From: Hypericibacter adhaerens
Lineage (GTDB): Bacteria > Pseudomonadota > Alphaproteobacteria > Dongiales > Dongiaceae
DNA: 64,000 bases
Assembly: GCF_008728835.1 (NCBI RefSeq)
Contig: NZ_CP042582.1
Span: 3,499,001 to 3,563,000 of the forward strand
Direction of reading: 5' to 3'
Position numbers and translations under genes: made by a program. Below the pieces are notes generated by a model that did not search any database, was not told where the DNA came from, and saw only the letters and a list, made by a program, of their open reading frames with translations. Shown here in pieces: positions 63,710 through 64,000 of this stretch (positions are counted from its first letter, which is position 1; each line of letters opens with the position of its first letter).

Positions 63710-64000
63710 CGCGGCTTCTCCTTCTTCCTCGCTTTCCTCTCCTCGCGTTCCACGAAGGCCGCGAGCCGATCCAGCCGCTCGGTCCAGAAGCGCTCATAGC
63801 GGTGGAGCCAGTCCATCGCTTCCTTCATGGGCCGGGGCGAGAGCCGCACTGTCACCACCCGTCCCTGTTTCGAGCGCGTGATCAGCCCCGCCTCGTCGAG
63901 CACGTCGAGATGCTTCATCACCGCCGGCAGCTTGATCGCGAACGGTTCCGCCAGCTCGCTGACCGAGGCCTCGTCCTCGCGCTCGAGCCGCGCCAGGATC
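63706..64000 (-). CDS. ArsR-type HTH regulator (5' end beyond window)
   Basis: The C-terminal 97 residues of a winged-helix regulator; the N-terminus is cut by the right edge. ASVSELAEPFAIKLPAVMKH is the HTH, then LDEAGLITRSKQGRVVTVRL is the wing. The tail is rich in Arg and Lys (ERKARKKEKPR). Coupled to the SRPBCC gene by a 4-bp overlap and probably controlling it. Confidence 0.85.
   Translation of the reverse strand, partial: ILARLEREDEASVSELAEPFAIKLPAVMKHLDVLDEAGLITRSKQGRVVTVRLSPRPMKEAMDWLHRYERFWTERLDRLAAFVEREERKARKKEKPR

Noticed and set aside
1-64000. CRISPR arrays, prophage, insertion sequences and rRNA/tRNA genes
   Set aside because: None seen: no regularly spaced direct repeats, transposase or phage genes, and no convincing tRNA or rRNA sequence.

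Overview
The window is GC-rich and densely coded, and it reads as a free-living alphaproteobacterium, most likely of Rhodospirillales type. The clues are a GcrA cell-cycle regulator with CcrM-type GANTC sites in front of it, a DUF2794 protein beside it, the purF-SDR and alr-mlaE-mlaF gene orders, and GC-rich intergenic palindromes of the kind common in this class. The genus cannot be fixed from the sequence. No rRNA, tRNA, CRISPR array, insertion sequence or prophage was seen.

Layout. 1-14.5 kb is core genome: fabD-fabG (minus, fabG cut by the window edge), then on the plus strand rpsF-rpsR-rplI, cfa, dnaB-alr-mlaE-mlaF, radA, cvpA, purF and a short-chain dehydrogenase. 14.6-17.1 kb holds a lipoprotein and a TauD-type dioxygenase, a DUF1330 protein and a TetR/BetI-like regulator. 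17.3-21.7 kb is a tight minus-strand operon of two PYROXD2/phytoene-desaturase-like flavoproteins and a GcvT-like protein. A perfect 16-bp palindrome sits at its promoter and the TetR gene lies just beyond its 3' end. 21.9-23.8 kb encodes an outer-membrane barrel that seems to start at CTG, and a DUF6445 protein. 24-27.5 kb is the der-bamB-yfgM-like block. 27.8-29.4 kb carries a small lipoprotein, DUF2794 and gcrA. 29.5-33.8 kb is a polyamine-type ABC importer. 34.2-38.5 kb is a mix of PAS, nitroreductase, SDR, ArsC-like and GST genes.

38.6-43.6 kb is the most unusual part: a five-gene minus-strand operon with overlapping genes. It encodes a GT4 glycosyltransferase, a PqqD-like protein, an HprK-related kinase, a GT2 glycosyltransferase and an NTP_transf_5-type nucleotidyltransferase. 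It resembles the uncharacterised 'HPr-rel-A' arrangement, here joined to two glycosyltransferases. 43.8-49.3 kb includes a GST, a UdgX-type uracil-DNA glycosylase, a MarR regulator divergent from DUF488 and a cysteine-synthase-like gene, a secreted catalase-like haem protein and an AraC regulator.

49.3-57.7 kb is a complete catabolic module. A Dpp/Opp-type importer (binding protein, two ATPases, two permeases) is divergent from a DeoR regulator, a TIM-barrel isomerase-like enzyme and an inositol-monophosphatase-like enzyme, across an AT-rich operator region. It recalls agrocinopine-type (sugar-phosphodiester) uptake operons. 57.8-64 kb holds a small membrane protein, a RibD-like reductase, a Bcr/CflA efflux pump, chrA with a PadR regulator, another MFS transporter and an SRPBCC/ArsR pair cut by the right edge.

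Seven GC-rich palindromic intergenic repeats in about four sequence families lie between genes throughout the first 30 kb and are absent from the accessory half.
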